DNA from: Piliocolobus tephrosceles
Lineage: Eukaryota > Chordata > Mammalia > Primates > Cercopithecidae
Direction: 5' to 3'
DNA length: 64,000 bases
Assembly: GCF_002776525.5 (NCBI RefSeq)
Contig: NC_045441.1
Coordinates: forward strand, 83,339,954 to 83,403,953
Part shown: positions 1-12,760 of the stretch, piece after piece
Layout: each line of letters begins with the position of its first letter
Numbering within the stretch: the stretch's first letter is position 1
Position numbers and translations under genes: made by a program
Notes under the pieces: generated by a model
What the model was told of the DNA's origin: nothing
What the model saw: the letters and a program-made list of their open reading frames with translations, nothing else
The model's database searches: none

Positions 1-910
1 CCTATTGCCTCGATTCTAAAGTTACTTCAATGATACAGTTATTTATTACTCTTACATTTGAAACTTTTTAGCTCTTATGGCACCTGCATACCCTGCCATG
101 CAGAAAGGCTTACTGGAAGAACATTGTGAGTTTTACAACTACTGATAACGTTACTAGATGTAGAGACATGGCCCTCATTTTGTAGAACATCTTCCCTTAC
201 TATTCTTCAATTCTTCAATCACACTTGAATTGGATCTAGTCTCCATAAATATTGAACAGAAGGGATGATTATACAACAGTCTGCTTAAGGTAGAGAGCAG
301 ATGAAACATTCTCTCACCTAACTGTGGAGAAGGAACATGCAAAGATTCACAGCTTGAGTGTCTTAAATGGTAAAATAGATCCGAGAACAGTTTATCTACA
401 TTGAATGAGCATCTACTATTTACCAGCCACTGAATGGAGCCCTCTAGAGAATTAATTTTTCATGTTTTTAAGAAATTATAGGATTATTTGATGTTAAAAT
501 ATTTATTAAAATAAATACAACAGTTCATAGAATTAAGCAAATCAATTTTTTCTAATCTAATAGACACTCAGTTACCTTTCTTAGAGAACTATTAGAAATA
601 TGGCATTCCAAAGAAGTTGCTGCTTCACCTTGAAGCAATTTAAATTGGGAGATTTTTGCTTCAGACTCCCTGAAATACTGAAGACATTATTCAGTTTATC
701 AGTGCTGTCTGAAATTACTCTCAGAAACAGAGGACATTATTAGTGACCTAGTTTTTCTTTGGTATTTTTTGTTTTTTAATTCACAATGGTGAGACATAAA
801 CCTGATGTGCAGGTTAAGCTTGCTGTGTTCTAAGGGAGCCTAAGGCTGTCACCACAGTCTGTCCATCTACTTATTCACTCTTTGCCCTGGTTATGTTTTT
901 AAATCTAATG

Positions 911-997
911 ATACTTGCAATGAGCAAAAATGTTCCCCTTCTTCTAAAACATCTTCTCTAAAGTCAAATGGGGGTGGGGGTGTTTGAAAGTATTACT
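911..997 (+). repeat. Local direct duplication block 1, first copy
   Basis: This 87-bp block matches 2341-2427 with only four substitutions that I can see and no indel. Both copies include the motif ttccccttcttctaaaac and a G-rich stretch followed by gtttgaaagtattact. The sequence diverges immediately at both ends. I do not recognise it as part of a known interspersed repeat. Confidence 0.85.
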
Positions 998-1109
998 TTT
1001 CATAATAGTTATAGGGTATCTCATGATAATATATACATGTTTTATGTTCTAAGTTAGAAATAAGCAAATATACATTCAAACCATTGTCTATATTGACAAC
1101 AAATGCATT

Positions 1110-1207
1110 AAAGCTGCATTAAAGATGCAATTATTTACCAAAAGACAGCTAATAATAGAAATATGAAATATGTGGGTAAAACTAAATTTGCAGTGGACAT
1201 AAAGGTA
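1110..1207 (+). repeat. Local direct duplication block 2, first copy
   Basis: About 98 bp match 3845-3943 at roughly 88 percent by eye. The best-conserved core contains tagaaatatgaaatatgtgg. The second copy lies inside L1 copy A. Family unknown. Confidence 0.75.
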
Positions 1208-1293
1208 ATTAGGATGTTTATGCAGTCTTGCAATATCAACAAGTCAGGAAGTAAATAGCAATCAAGACAAATTGATAGCTAAGGACATAAATT

Positions 1294-1314
1294 AAAAAAA
1301 AAAAAAAAAAAAAA
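1294..1314 (+). repeat. Poly(A) run
   Basis: A run of 21 consecutive A. No recognisable retroelement is attached upstream, so it may be a simple repeat or the tail of an eroded element. Confidence 0.85.
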
Positions 1315-2340
1315 CCTGTAAATGAAATTCAAGTGAAGGAACTAACTAGGCTGCATAACAAATATCAATCAAACTAAATTGATTGCTAGGGAATAAGAGC
1401 ATTAACAAGGCAATCAAGAAAACTCCAAGCCTGTGCAACATAAAATCTCCTGAATTAGAGAAAGTTGAACAAGCAAATTGGTGAACAACTTGAGTTAATA
1501 ACAAAACATGAGCTAACTCCGGTATTGGAATATTTACGAGGAAATGAAGTCTGCTCTGTAATTTTAGAAGAAAAATAAAGAGGAAGATTTTTTTTTAAAT
1601 CACCTATTTAAAGACCTACCCTGCCATCTTCTGCCTTTTCAGCACTTACTGAAGCAAAATGAAACACACTCTAGTAACACAGTTCTTTCATCCTTATGCA
1701 TTTCCATCAGATTGAAAAATAATTAGCAATTGGAATATAGGCACCTACAAGTATCAGAGAAACAGTATTCTTCACCTTTGTTAATCTTCTCATGTAGATG
1801 AGGAAAAATAGTTTTTCATGAGATGAACATGTTTTAAATTATAATCATCTTCCTAACGAAAAGCAAAACCTATAACTGAAGAACATACAGGGAGAGAATT
1901 TGGTTTGGTTCTGTAACTCTTCTGACAATGCCTGTATTTAATATGCACCAATATCTGCCATAGGCTTACCTGTCAATTAGGTTGAATAGTAATTTCTTAA
2001 AAATAAAGATTGATTTTTTCCATCTATCTTCAGTAAGTAGTAAGCTTTTTCAGGTCAGGATATTTGTCATAAAAATATTTGAATTTCTCACAACTGCAGT
2101 GGTATACATCTCAATAAATACTCCAGATAGCAACATAATTTTATACTTTATCTTGAACAATATAATCATTTCTTAGAAAAAATAAATTGAATTGTTCAAA
2201 GAGAAGCAAACTTGCATCTAATCAAACTTTGAGAGTGGCCAGTAGAAGACATGACAGATTACTTATTTCAAAGTTGGCATTCTCATGACATTATGCTACC
2301 TTGAATGAATGATAAATAAATCTTTAAAAATAGTCGGGTG

Positions 2341-2427
2341 ACACTTGCAATGAACAAAAATGTTCCCCTTCTTCTAAAACATCTTCTCTAAAGTCAAATA
2401 GGGGTAGGGGTGTTTGAAAGTATTACT
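2341..2427 (+). repeat. Local direct duplication block 1, second copy
   Basis: Second copy of the 87-bp block at 911-997, in the same orientation and 1,430 bp downstream. An A-run of 21 (2466-2486) follows about 40 bp after its end, which could hint at a retro-copied fragment, but the matching ends before the A-run. Confidence 0.85.
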
Positions 2428-3384
2428 AAGTCAGCATTAAAAGAAAAAGTGGTTCATTCTTTTCTAAAAAAAAAAAAAAAAAAAAACCACTGGGAAGATT
2501 CTCTCAAGTTCTTGCAAATATTCTTTGAAAATGATGCATGAATATGTAAATGAAGACAGAAGTATTTTTTGTCAGTTTGAAACCTATTCTCAACATTTAT
2601 TCATAATAAAAGATGCACTTGCCTGAGTTTAATTTTATTGTTTTAGTCATCTGTGAAAGAAAAGGTATGATATGTGTTACTTTTTCAAATTACATATACA
2701 GGTGTTATTTTTCTGGGAATAACTATCATTCATTTAAAAAAAGGACCAAACGAGTAGAAAAACCACCAGAGTACAACACATTTACACATTATGTTTCAGT
2801 TATGAAAAAAAATCTTTAAAGCTATGATCTGTATAATGTATCTTAAAGATCTCAGAATAATATCACCAATCAAGCAACAAATTCAAATGTTTAGAGATCA
2901 AGAATATATGTTTCCTACTAGATTGTAATTACTTTATCATCTGAGACTACATGTCTAATATATCTTTTTTACCTTCCCAACCCCTCAGAGTGCATTTGGT
3001 AAATGCTATTGATTAACGGACTAAGGAATCTCAGAAAGAATGCTTGTTCCCAAGCTTCTGATAACAAAGTTGTTTGTGCATGTAGACCCAGCCAGTTTAG
3101 TCAAATAGTCAATACAGTTTTAAAAAATTAAAGTTAAACCTGCTCTTTTACTAAACAACCTGATTTTTCTAACTGAATGAATTAAGTCAGTTAGCATGGA
3201 TTTATTTAGTAGGTGAGTAAATTAATCTTTTTAGTAAATACAAGAGTTTGGTAGAAGACAATTGGAAGTTAAAATTCAAACACATGGAATTTGGTTCCAT
3301 ATTTTGTAAAAATGTGCTACAGGTAATGGTTTAGAACTTGATGAAGCCATGCTCCCTCATTTTAAGTGTTGCCTCTAAAACTTA

Positions 3385-3570
3385 CAAAGTTAAAGGCTCC
3401 AAACTTTGGGCTACTTAGTTAGTCTGTGCTTCAGTTTCATCACCTACAAAACAGTCATTGTAATAGTACCTCACTCGTAAAATTATCATAAGGGATTAAA
3501 TTAGTTCACAGCACATAGTGATGCTATATAACAATGTTAGCTTCTGTTGTTCTTCTTAGTAGTAGTAGCA
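3385..3570 (+). repeat. MIR fragment (SINE, plus strand)
   Basis: The order of phrases follows the MIR consensus: a 'gtgcttcagtttcatcacc' type stretch, then 'taatagtacctcac', then 'gggattaaatta' and a cacatagtgatgctat end. It is an ancient tRNA-derived SINE fragment and strongly diverged. Confidence 0.55.
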
Positions 3571-3839
3571 GCAGTCATGTACTTAATTATATAAAAACTA
3601 AATGACTTTTTAAAATCACACTTCTACAAAATCAAGTCTACATAACAATCACCTAACAAGATGATGACATAATCAAAGTCACATATTAATGTTAACCCTG
3701 AATTTAAACGGGCTAAACACACCAGCTAAAAAACATAGAGTGAAAAACAGGATAAAAAGACAAGACTCAACCCTGTGCTATCTTTGAGGGACCTATCTCA
3801 CATATAACAACACCCACAGGCTTCCCCAAACTATTATTA

Positions 3840-3945
3840 TGTCTAAAACTGCATTACAGAGGCAATTATTTTTTAAAAGACAGCTAATAGTAGAAATATG
3901 AAATATGTGGGTAAAACCAAATTTGTATTGGACATGAAGGTAAAT
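3840..3945 (+). repeat. Local duplication block 2, second copy, inside L1 copy A
   Basis: L1 sequence runs up to about 3825 and resumes at about 3945. About 20-25 bases of expected ORF2 sequence between them are replaced by roughly 110 bp. Positions 3845-3943 match 1110-1207 in direct orientation. The event therefore post-dates the L1 insertion, or happened with it. Confidence 0.7.
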
Positions 3946-5399
3946 ATCTATCATGCAAATGGAAAACAAAAAAGAACAGGAGTCACTATTCTCATATTAG
4001 ATAAAACAGACTGTAAACCAGTAACAAGAAAGACAAAGAAAGCCATTACATAATGATAAAGGGTACAATTCAACAAGAAGAGTTAATTATCCTAAATATA
4101 AATGAACCCAACATTGGAGCACTCAGATTTACAAAATGAATTCTTCTTGACCTATGAAAAGACCTAAACAGCCATACACTATAGTGAGAAACTTCAACAC
4201 ACCACTAACAGCATTATATACATTGTTGAGGCAGAAAAATAGCAAAGAAACTCTGGACTTAAACTCGACACCTGACCAATTAGAACTACTAGACATCTAC
4301 AGAACACTCCACCGAACAACCAGAATATATATTATTTTCATCTGCACATGGAACATATTCTAAGATTGACCACATGCTTTGTAATAAACCAAATCTCAAT
4401 AAATTCAACACAATATAATTTGTACCAAGCACACTCTCTGACCATAGTACAAAAATAGAAACCATAATCAAGAGAATCTCCCCAAACTACATAAACATAT
4501 GGAAATTAAACAACTTGCTCCTGAATAACTCCTGAGTGAACATTACAATTAAGGCGGAAATTTAAAAATTCTTTGAAATACATGAAAATAGGGACACAAC
4601 TTACCAAAATCTCTGGGCAGCACTAAAAGGGAATTTTTAGTGCTAACTGTCTTCATCATGAAGTTAGAAAGATCTCAAATTAACTATTGAACTTTGTACC
4701 TAAAGGAACTAGAAAAAAATAACAAACCAATCCCAGGGCTAAGAAATAACTAAAAGTGGAGAATAACTGAACAAAATTGAGATGCAAAAATTCATACAAA
4801 AGATCAATGAAATCAAGAGTTAGTTCTTCAAAAGAATAAAAATGGTTGACAGACTGCAAACTAGACTAACAAAGAAAAAAAAGATACGAATAATCAGAAA
4901 TGATTACAATCAGAAATGGAAAATATTATATTACGAGCCATTCTACACAAATACAAAAGATCTTCAGACTACCACAAACAATTCTATGTGCAACAAATCA
5001 GAAAATCTAGAGAAAATGGATAAATTCCTGGAAACACAAAATCTCCCAGATTTAATCAGGAAGGAATTGAAACCCTGAATAGACCAATATTGAATTCTGA
5101 AATTGAATCAGTAATTTTTAAAAAAAACCTACAACCAAAAAAAAAAAAAAAAAAAAGCCTCAACTCAAATGGATTAATAGCTGAATTCTACCAGATGTAC
5201 CAAGAGGAACTGGTACCAGTCCTACTGAAATTATCCCAAATTGTCAGGGAGAAGGAGCTCATCCCTAACACATTCTATGAAGCCAGCAACAGCCAATACT
5301 GAAATCTGGCAGAGAGACACACCAGAAAATGAAAACTTTAGGCCAACATCCCTGATGAATGTAGATACAAAAATACTTACCAAAAAACTACCAAACTGT

Positions 5400-5664
5400 G
5401 GCCAGGTGTGGTAGCTCTTGCCTGTAATCCCAGAGCTCTGGGAGGTCAAGGCAGAGAGATCACTTGATGTCGGCAGTTCAAGGCTAGCCTGGCCAACATG
5501 GTGAAACTCCATCTCTACTAAAAATACAAAAAATTAGCCACGCATGGTAGCAGATGCCTGTAATCCCAGACATCTGGGAGGTTGAGGTTGCAGTGAGCTG
5601 AGATCGTGTCACTGTGCTCCAGTCTGGGTGATAGAGTGAGACTCCATATAAAAAAAAACAAAAC
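5400..5664 (+). mobile_element. Alu element (plus strand) inside L1 copy A
   Basis: It starts with ggccaggtgtgg, has the internal 'cctgtaatcccag' motif twice, and ends in an aaaacaaaac-type tail. Imperfect target-site duplications flank it: aaaactaccaaactgt at 5384-5399 and aaaacctagcatactgt at 5665-5681. The middle A-rich linker and part of the right arm are slightly shortened. It is an older S- or J-type copy by its divergence. Confidence 0.93.
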
Positions 5665-8094
5665 AAAACCTAGCATACTGTATTCAACAGCACAACGAAA
5701 AGTTAATTTGCCACAATCAAGTAGGCTTTATCTCTGGGATGTAAGGTTGGTTCTACATATGCAAATAAATAATTGTGATTCAGCACATATACAGAATTAA
5801 AAGCAAAAGCCATATGATTATCTCAACAGACACAGAAAAAGCATTTGATAAAATCCAACATCCCTTCATGATAAAATACCTTAACAGGCTAGGTGTCAAA
5901 GGATCATGACTCAAAATAACAAGAGCCATCTATGACAAATCAACAGCCAACATCATACTAAAGGGGCAAAAGTTGAAAACATTTCCCTTGAGAATTGGAA
6001 CAAGACAAGAATGCCCATTCTCACCACTCCTATTCAACATAGGACTGCAAGTCCTTGCCAGAGCAATAAGTTAAGAGAAAGAAATAAAAGGCATCAAATA
6101 GGAAAAGAAGACATCAAACTATCTCTTTTCACCAATAAAATAATTCTTTATATGGAAAACCCTAAAAACTCCCAAAAGACTCCTAGAACTGATAGGCACC
6201 TTCTGTAATGTTTCAGGATACAAAATCAATGTATAAAAATCAGTAGCATTTCTATACCAATAATATCCAGGTTGAGAGTTAAATTAAGAACACAATCCCA
6301 TTTGTAATAGCAAAAAGTAAAATAAAATACCTTGAAATGCAGCTAACCAGAGATGAAATTCTCTACAAAGGTAACTACAAAAGACTGCTGAAATAAATCA
6401 GAGATGACACAAATAAATAAAAATATTCCATGCTCATGGATTGGAAGAATCAATATAATTAAAATTGCCATAATGCCCAAAGCAATTTACAGATTCAGCT
6501 GCATTTCTATCAATCTATTAATGTAATTTTTCACAGAATTGGAAAAAAAAATATTTTAAAATTCATGTGGAACCAAAAAGGACCTGAATAGCCAAAGCAA
6601 TCCTAAGCAAAAGTATCATAACAAAGCTGGAAGCATCACACCCTCCAACTTCAAACAATGCTATAAGGCTACAAGAACCAAAACAGCATGATACCGTTAC
6701 AAAAATGAACATACAGACCAGTGGAACAGAATATAAAACTCAGAAATAAGTCCACACACCTACTACTATCTGATCTTTGACAAGGCTGACAAAAATTAGC
6801 AAGAGGGAAAGGACTCCCTATTGAATAAATTGTGTTGGGATACCTGACTAGCCAAATGCAGAAGAATGAAACTGGAGCCCTATCTTCTACCATATACAAA
6901 AATTAAGTCAAGATGGATTCAAGATTTAAATGTAAGATCTCAAACTATAAGAATCCTAGAAGAAAAGCTAAGAAATACCCTTCTTGACATCAGCTATGGC
7001 AAAGAATTTTTGGCTAAGCCCCAAAAACAATTGCAACAAAACCAAATATTGACAAGAGGGACCTAGTTAAGCTCTTTTTCTGAGCTTCTGTACAACAAAA
7101 GAAAGTATCAGCAGAGTAAACAGAAAACTTATCGAATAGCAGAAAATATTCACAAACTATGCATCAACAAGGTCTAATATCCATAGTCTAGAAGGAGGTT
7201 AAATCAACAACCAAAAGACCAAATAACTCATTAAAAAAGGGCAAAGGGCATGGACAGATACTTCTCAAAAGAAGACATGCAAGTGGCCAACAAACATGAA
7301 AAAATTGTCAACATCACTAATCATCAGGGAAGTGCAAATCAAAATAACAACGAGATACCATCCCACACTACTCAGAATGGTTATTAATAAAAAGCTGAAA
7401 AATAACACATGCTGGTGAGGCTATGGAGAAAAGAGAAAGATTTTACACTGTTGATAGGAATGTAAAGTAGTTCGGCCACTGTGGAAAGCAGTTTTGGAGA
7501 GCTGTCAAATAACTTACAATAGAGCTACCATTTAACCCAGCAATCCCAGTGCTGGGTATATAGCCAAAGGAAAATAAATTATTACATCAAAAAGGCACAT
7601 GCATGTGCATGTTCATCACAGTTCTATTCACAATAACAAAGATACAGAATCAAGCTAGGTGCCCATCAGTGGTGGATTGGATAAAGAAAACGTGGTACAG
7701 ATACACTATGGAAGAATACTATACAGCCATTAAAAAGAATGAAACCATGTCCTTTGCAGCAACATGGATGGAACTGGAGGCCCTAATCCTAAGAGAATTA
7801 ATGCAGGAACAGAAAAGCAATTACCACATTTTCTCAATTGTAAGTGGGAGCAACACTGAGCACATGTGGACATAAAGATAGAATCAATAAACACTGGAGA
7901 CTATTAGAGCAGGGAGGAAGGGAGAAGGGTGATGGGTTGAAAAACTATCTATTGGGTACTATGCTTATTACTTGTTTGACAGGATCCATACCTTAAACCT
8001 CAGCATCATACAATATATCCATGTAACAAACCCGCACACGTACTCCCATATCTAAAATAAAAGTTGAAATTTAAAAAAATAATAACATAAATAA

Positions 8095-9370
8095 AATCAC
8101 AAACTGGCATTTTACATTTGAAACAGAAAACTGGCATAGTTTTATTTGTGCTGAAAAATAGCAAATGCCATCTTGGAATTTACTGCATTTGTTTCTTATT
8201 TTTACTGAATCTCAGAAATACATACATATCCATATTTTAAAATAATGTAGGCACAGTTCTATGCATTTAAATAAACTTTCATTTATAACATAGTTTATTC
8301 AAATATATTTACTTTCAGAATTGATTATATTTAAAGTACAAAGAGTTGGGAAATTACATTTTCTCTTATAGACATAGATTTTAAAATCTAAGCTCCTGAA
8401 AAAAAAAATTAATCATTCTCTCTTTAATGGACTCAACACATTAACTTTTGCTCAAAATAAAAATGTCTCTTTTTAATGTATTTATTCAGGAAAGAAAAAG
8501 TGCTATATACTCACTGATGCTCACTTACTCCCGTTCCTGTAAAGTGAATTTTGGGCATCCAGAATCAGTAGCCTCTGTTTCCCCAAATAAACTACCAATT
8601 TTTCTTTTATTGTACTTAAATAATTTAATTATAAAGTGAGCAAATGTACTAGAATGAGAAATGGAAGTAATAGCTCTAGGGTATTAACCCGAATGCTTTG
8701 GGAAGTCTCTATAGAGGTGAGCTGCTGAAAAACAGACGTGCATAAGACAACTACGAAATGTTTGGGGAAATAATAAAAACTTAGAATAATATCTTGAAAT
8801 TGATTCTAATAGTCATTTATCCCACTCGAAAAAATCAAAATGAAAACTTATATACAATGTATTAGGGATGTGGCTTAGCCAAGAAAGTCTTTGCAAGTCC
8901 CCCAAACTCAAGAGAAAGTGTATCGGGTTTAGAGCTAAATTAAAAGAACAGTGAATGCACTTATATCTATGCAATTATGACTAAAGTTAGAATATCTAAG
9001 TTTTGCATATGTCATTTTTTTAATGATCCCCTGCTTTGAGAGGCTTAGATGACTGTGTTCTAATCACATTTTGTAAGAGGTTTCCTCTAGAATTACAATA
9101 AGGACATAGGTTAAAAATAAGTTATTTTAGGTTTTAGTAACATACCAAGCCAGCATTAATTGGGATACATGGACAAAGCTTATCAAAAGAAAACATATCT
9201 CTAAGTGCTTATTATAATTATTCCAATAATACTAAATATTATATGTGAATTCAAATTCTATTTTCAGCTTAACTGAGTATATATTGTGAGGCCAATTTAT
9301 TCAAGTCCCCTAGCTTCTAGCTTCATTTTCTAAAAATTTGTCTTTGGATCAAATCTAACCAAAACCAGTA
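8095..9370. other. AT-rich stretch, nothing recognised
   Basis: I see no gene, RNA gene or recognisable interspersed repeat. The only open frame of note, 8448-8639, is AT-rich and without family resemblance. Confidence 0.5.
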
Positions 9371-9429
9371 CTCTTTCTCTCTCTCTCTCTCTTTTTTCTC
9401 TCTCTCTCATTCTCTCTCTCTCTGTCTCT
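9371..9429 (+). repeat. CT-rich microsatellite
   Basis: An interrupted (CT)n tract, with T-runs and single-base interruptions dividing it into three blocks. Confidence 0.95.
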
Positions 9430-11105
9430 AATATAACCACTTTAAGATCACATAAATATCTGGATGGGTGATGGTGGAGAAAAAGAATTATCAAGAGAAT
9501 TGCAAATACTTTCTCTAGTTAAGCCTAAAACCATGTATAAGGATAATGGAATGCAAATAGTAAAGTTGTTTTTACTATTTTGAATTTGGAAGCTTGGTTT
9601 ATGCTGATAATGGACATTTCATGGAATAAGAACCAAACACCCATCCTAAGATGTGTTGAATTTCATAGAAACATAATTTAAAAGTCCTTGAAAATTGTAA
9701 GTAATTAAATGAGATGAGAAGATGAATTTTTAATATACTGAATGGAAAATAATTATTTTAAAGCCTTCAGTTTAGATAACTACATTTCAGGCAAGTAGAG
9801 TTAATGTCCTATATGCTCACTTTTATTTTAGATTGAACTGCTAACTTTGAAAGAATATTGAAAATGGAAAACTGTTAAGTTCTAATTCTAATGAATTATA
9901 TGGAAAATAACTCATTCACAACACTTTTTTCCTGTTGAAGAAAAAAGTCCATTTTCACTGGGTTTATATCTTTTATGTACCAAAATTAGTCTGGATAATG
10001 GCTGAAAAAGCCACTAATAACTTGAAAAAGCAAAATAAAATAGAGTATATAAATGTTATATTGAAAATAGGAGGTCACAACTTCTAGAAGCATTTATCAT
10101 TAAATTACTTTTTGGGCATTCGGTATATAGTATGGCCATTTTAAATATAATATTTTACCTTTGTTTGCCTTGAACATAAGCAAAAAGCAGAGAAATTCTA
10201 TAGAATGTTTTTTTCATGGGTCAATTCAATAACACAACTAATCTTCTTTGCATTGTAATTTATTTCCATTAACTTAATAGGAAAGAAAGAAAAATATGAT
10301 GGCCATCTAAAGTACAAAAGACATTGCATAAATAATTTTTATATCATTCTATTATAGGAATTACTAGTTCATATTTTAAATATTTGTTCAAATATCTGTC
10401 TAAACCCACAAGGGAGTATACTGCACACTCCTCAATAATAAAGAGATTTTCTTCTCTTTTCCCAAACACTGATCACAGTGCCTGATACACACTAGAGGCT
10501 TGACCAATGCTTTTGGAATGACCAAATTTAATTGAAATTTGTTGTTGAAAATTTAATAGCTCAAAATGGAAAAATATTGTCTATTTGAAATAGTCTTTAA
10601 TCTCAAACTATTTCTTAAGTTTCTGGCTTATGTAAATCTTTGGAAATATTTTGTTCTACATACTTTTTTAAAGCAAGTAAAATCTAATAGGAATGCAATA
10701 TCCATAGTTGTATTCATTTCCATTTAAATCTGTTTTTAAGGTCTCTGAATAGTTCATCATGTGTAATGATTGTCAATTTTTAAAAATCCTAGAATCAAAT
10801 AAAGCAATCTAAAGAAAAATGTGCACTGAACTAAAGATAAGAGAAGTGATCAAGTTACTTGAATATTCATTATTGTTGTATCATATCGTGGATCATTTTG
10901 CACATGGCTTTGAGTTACTAAACATATTGGTTTTAATATCAGCAAAGGCCTCTCTTTATATTGAACTCTTAAAAATTTTGTCCTAAGTGTATAAGTTTAC
11001 ACTTTCATGGTGGTTGGGTGAAAATAATATTTTTAGCATAGGGATAATCCTTAGGTATTTAAAGGAAGCATAAAAATGTAGAATAGGTCAACTAGAATAC
11101 CATCC
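9430..11105. other. AT-rich stretch, nothing recognised
   Basis: No gene, RNA gene or confidently named repeat seen; very AT-rich throughout. Confidence 0.5.
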
Positions 11106-11109
11106 TAAT

Positions 11110-11720
11110 TCTTTCACTTATTTTTTCACCAAATATTTATGGAATTTCTACTGCATGTCAAGCCTTTTCTAGATGATACAGCATTGAACAAAACAGAGCT
11201 TACTTAATGTTTACACTGTAGTAAGAGCAGACAGGAAAGTATTAAATACTGTTGAAAACAACAGTATTAAATACTGTTAAATATGTAATAAATACTGTTA
11301 AAAAATGAAACAAAGGAGTTTTTTTTTTATTTTATTTTATGTTACTTGTTCAGCAAAGGCTTCACTGAATTAAGACAGGAAAGAGATGAGAAATTTGGCT
11401 ATGGAGATAGATGAGGGAAGTGGATTTCAGAGAGATAAGAGAGTAGGAGGCAGAAGTGGACCTGGTTTGTTCTGAGAACTCCGGGGAAACCAGAATGGCA
11501 GAAGCAGAATGAAGGAAGGAGTTGAGATGGAAAATTACCTCAAAGAGACAACAGAGGTCAGACTAAGCAGGCCTGGCAAAATATTATAAGAATGTGCTCT
11601 TTTACTCCCAGAGAGCTAGGAAGCGACTGAGGAGAAGTGACATAACTGGACACATTTTTAAAGGATCACTCTGATTCCCTATGAATAGACTATAGTAGGA
11701 CAAACAGCAGAGAAAGAGAG
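11110..11720 (-). repeat. L2 LINE 3' region (minus strand)
   Basis: Read on the plus strand, it follows the reverse complement of the L2 3' end: 'ccaaatatttatggaatttc', 'cattgaacaaaacagagctt', then 'cagactaagcaggcctggc', 'gaagtgacataactgg' and 'ttaaaggatcactctgattc'. Spacing is broadly conserved. An inserted AT/T-rich patch sits near 11240-11340. Confidence 0.7.
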
Positions 11721-12443
11721 TTCAAACACTAGTTGTTAGCACTTTGAATGGAAATTTTTTTCTTTATCACATGTAATTTTTTGTCATATACAATGTGCCT
11801 TGTCCCGTGAAATATTCTTATATCAAAATCCTTTGGGATGCAATATAAAAATTGTACCCTTTGATTTTTAGGATTTAGATTATATATTTAACAGCATGGT
11901 ATATTTATTTTTACAGAGTAACTGCACTCCATTAATTTGTCTCAAAGACATAGTACCCGCAATACCCACCAATTTTCTCTATTCTGCATCCTTTTCTTCT
12001 CTTAATCATATCTTCTCCCAAAAGTACTCAACCTTCTTATGTTCTTGCTACTTTGCTTTAGAGCTTGGCTCTCACAAAGTCATCTGATATATTTCTTAAA
12101 CCTGAAGAGTGAGTGCTGTGACTCAACAAACCTCTCTGAAGAACATTTCTTATTTTATTTAAATCAGAGACAAAGTCCATTTGTGACATAAAAAAAAAAG
12201 CATATGTAGTTTCAACAGGCAGAATGGAATGGATGTTTTGACTGAATGGAGGAAACATGAGGATATAGCCTTACAAAAGAATACATCTTTTTCTAAATCT
12301 TTAAAAAAAACTTTTTTCTCAGCAATCCCAGACATCATTGTCTTCTCTGTACACATATCCTCATAGTTACATGGTATTAAGTTGAACAGAAGGAAAATGG
12401 CTCTGTCCTTACAGTCAGGAGAATAGATGCTATGATGTAACAG
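11721..12443. other. Stretch with no recognised feature
   Basis: Several short overlapping frames on both strands, none with a recognisable family. No repeat that I can name. Confidence 0.45.
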
Positions 12444-12452
12444 GCATTTTTC

Positions 12453-12751
12453 TTCTTTTTTTCTTTTTTTTTCTTGAGTGTCTCACTCTGTCGCCCAGAC
12501 TGGAATGCAGTGGCGCCATCTTGGCTCACTGCAACCTCTGCCTCCTGGGTTCAAGTGATTCTCCTGCTTCAGTCTCCTGAGTAGCTGGGATTACAGGTGT
12601 GTGCCACCATGCTCAGCTAATTTTTGTATTTTTAGTAGAGACGGGGTTTCCCCATGTTGGTCAGGCTGGTCTCGAACTCCTGACCTTGTGATCTGCCCTC
12701 CTCGGCCTCCCAAAGTGCTGGGATTACAGGTGTGAGCCACCAGATCTGGCC
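12453..12751 (-). mobile_element. Alu element (minus strand, S-type)
   Basis: A T-rich head, then the full dimer in reverse orientation, including 'gctgggattacaggtgtg' twice, ending ccagatctggcc. An exact 9-bp target-site duplication, gcatttttc, lies at 12444-12452 and 12752-12760. Confidence 0.96.
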
Positions 12752-12760
12752 GCATTTTTC

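Larger units (their letters stand above)
1..3380. other. AT-rich sequence, no gene seen
   Basis: I see no coding gene or recognisable RNA gene here; the short open frames are AT-rich and without family resemblance. The stretch holds two A-runs (1294-1314 and 2466-2486) and copies of two locally duplicated blocks (911-997 with 2341-2427; 1110-1207 with 3845-3943), listed separately. Confidence 0.6.
3655..7875 (+). pseudogene. L1 ORF2 remnant (endonuclease/reverse transcriptase), copy A
   Basis: In a functional L1, ORF2 encodes the endonuclease and reverse transcriptase used for target-primed reverse transcription. Here the reading frame survives only as short pieces: 4154-4363 (endonuclease part), 4842-5078, 5090-5302, 6011-6208 (around the RT core), 6866-7066 and 7603-7875. 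The RT catalytic position, normally a Phe-Ala-Asp-Asp motif, reads as Phe-Thr-Asn-Lys near 6128-6139, so both catalytic aspartates are lost. The Alu at 5400 and the foreign block near 3840 also break the frame. It cannot encode a working protein. Confidence 0.85.
3600..8094 (+). mobile_element. LINE-1 copy A, old, 5'-truncated (L1PB/L1MA-like)
   Basis: The sequence follows L1 from about the start of ORF2 through the 3' UTR to an A-rich end near 8094. Recognisable ORF2 landmarks in order are the endonuclease start (about 3700-3830), the 'ccatctcac' region, the reverse transcriptase core (about 5820-6150), the 'ggattcaagatttaaatgt' region near 6915, and a C-terminal segment to about 7870. Many stops, small indels and an expanded A-run (about 5131-5150) show it is long dead. 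Divergence clearly exceeds that of the L1PA copies at 14.5 and 49.7 kb. An Alu interrupts it at 5400-5664, and a non-L1 block replaces a short piece near 3840-3943. The exact subfamily and the 5' boundary (plus or minus about 50 bp) are uncertain. Confidence 0.9.

Noticed and set aside
9371..9429. Repeated CT units that could be mistaken for a spaced array
   Set aside because: Simple microsatellite; there are no spacers of unique sequence, so it is not CRISPR-like.
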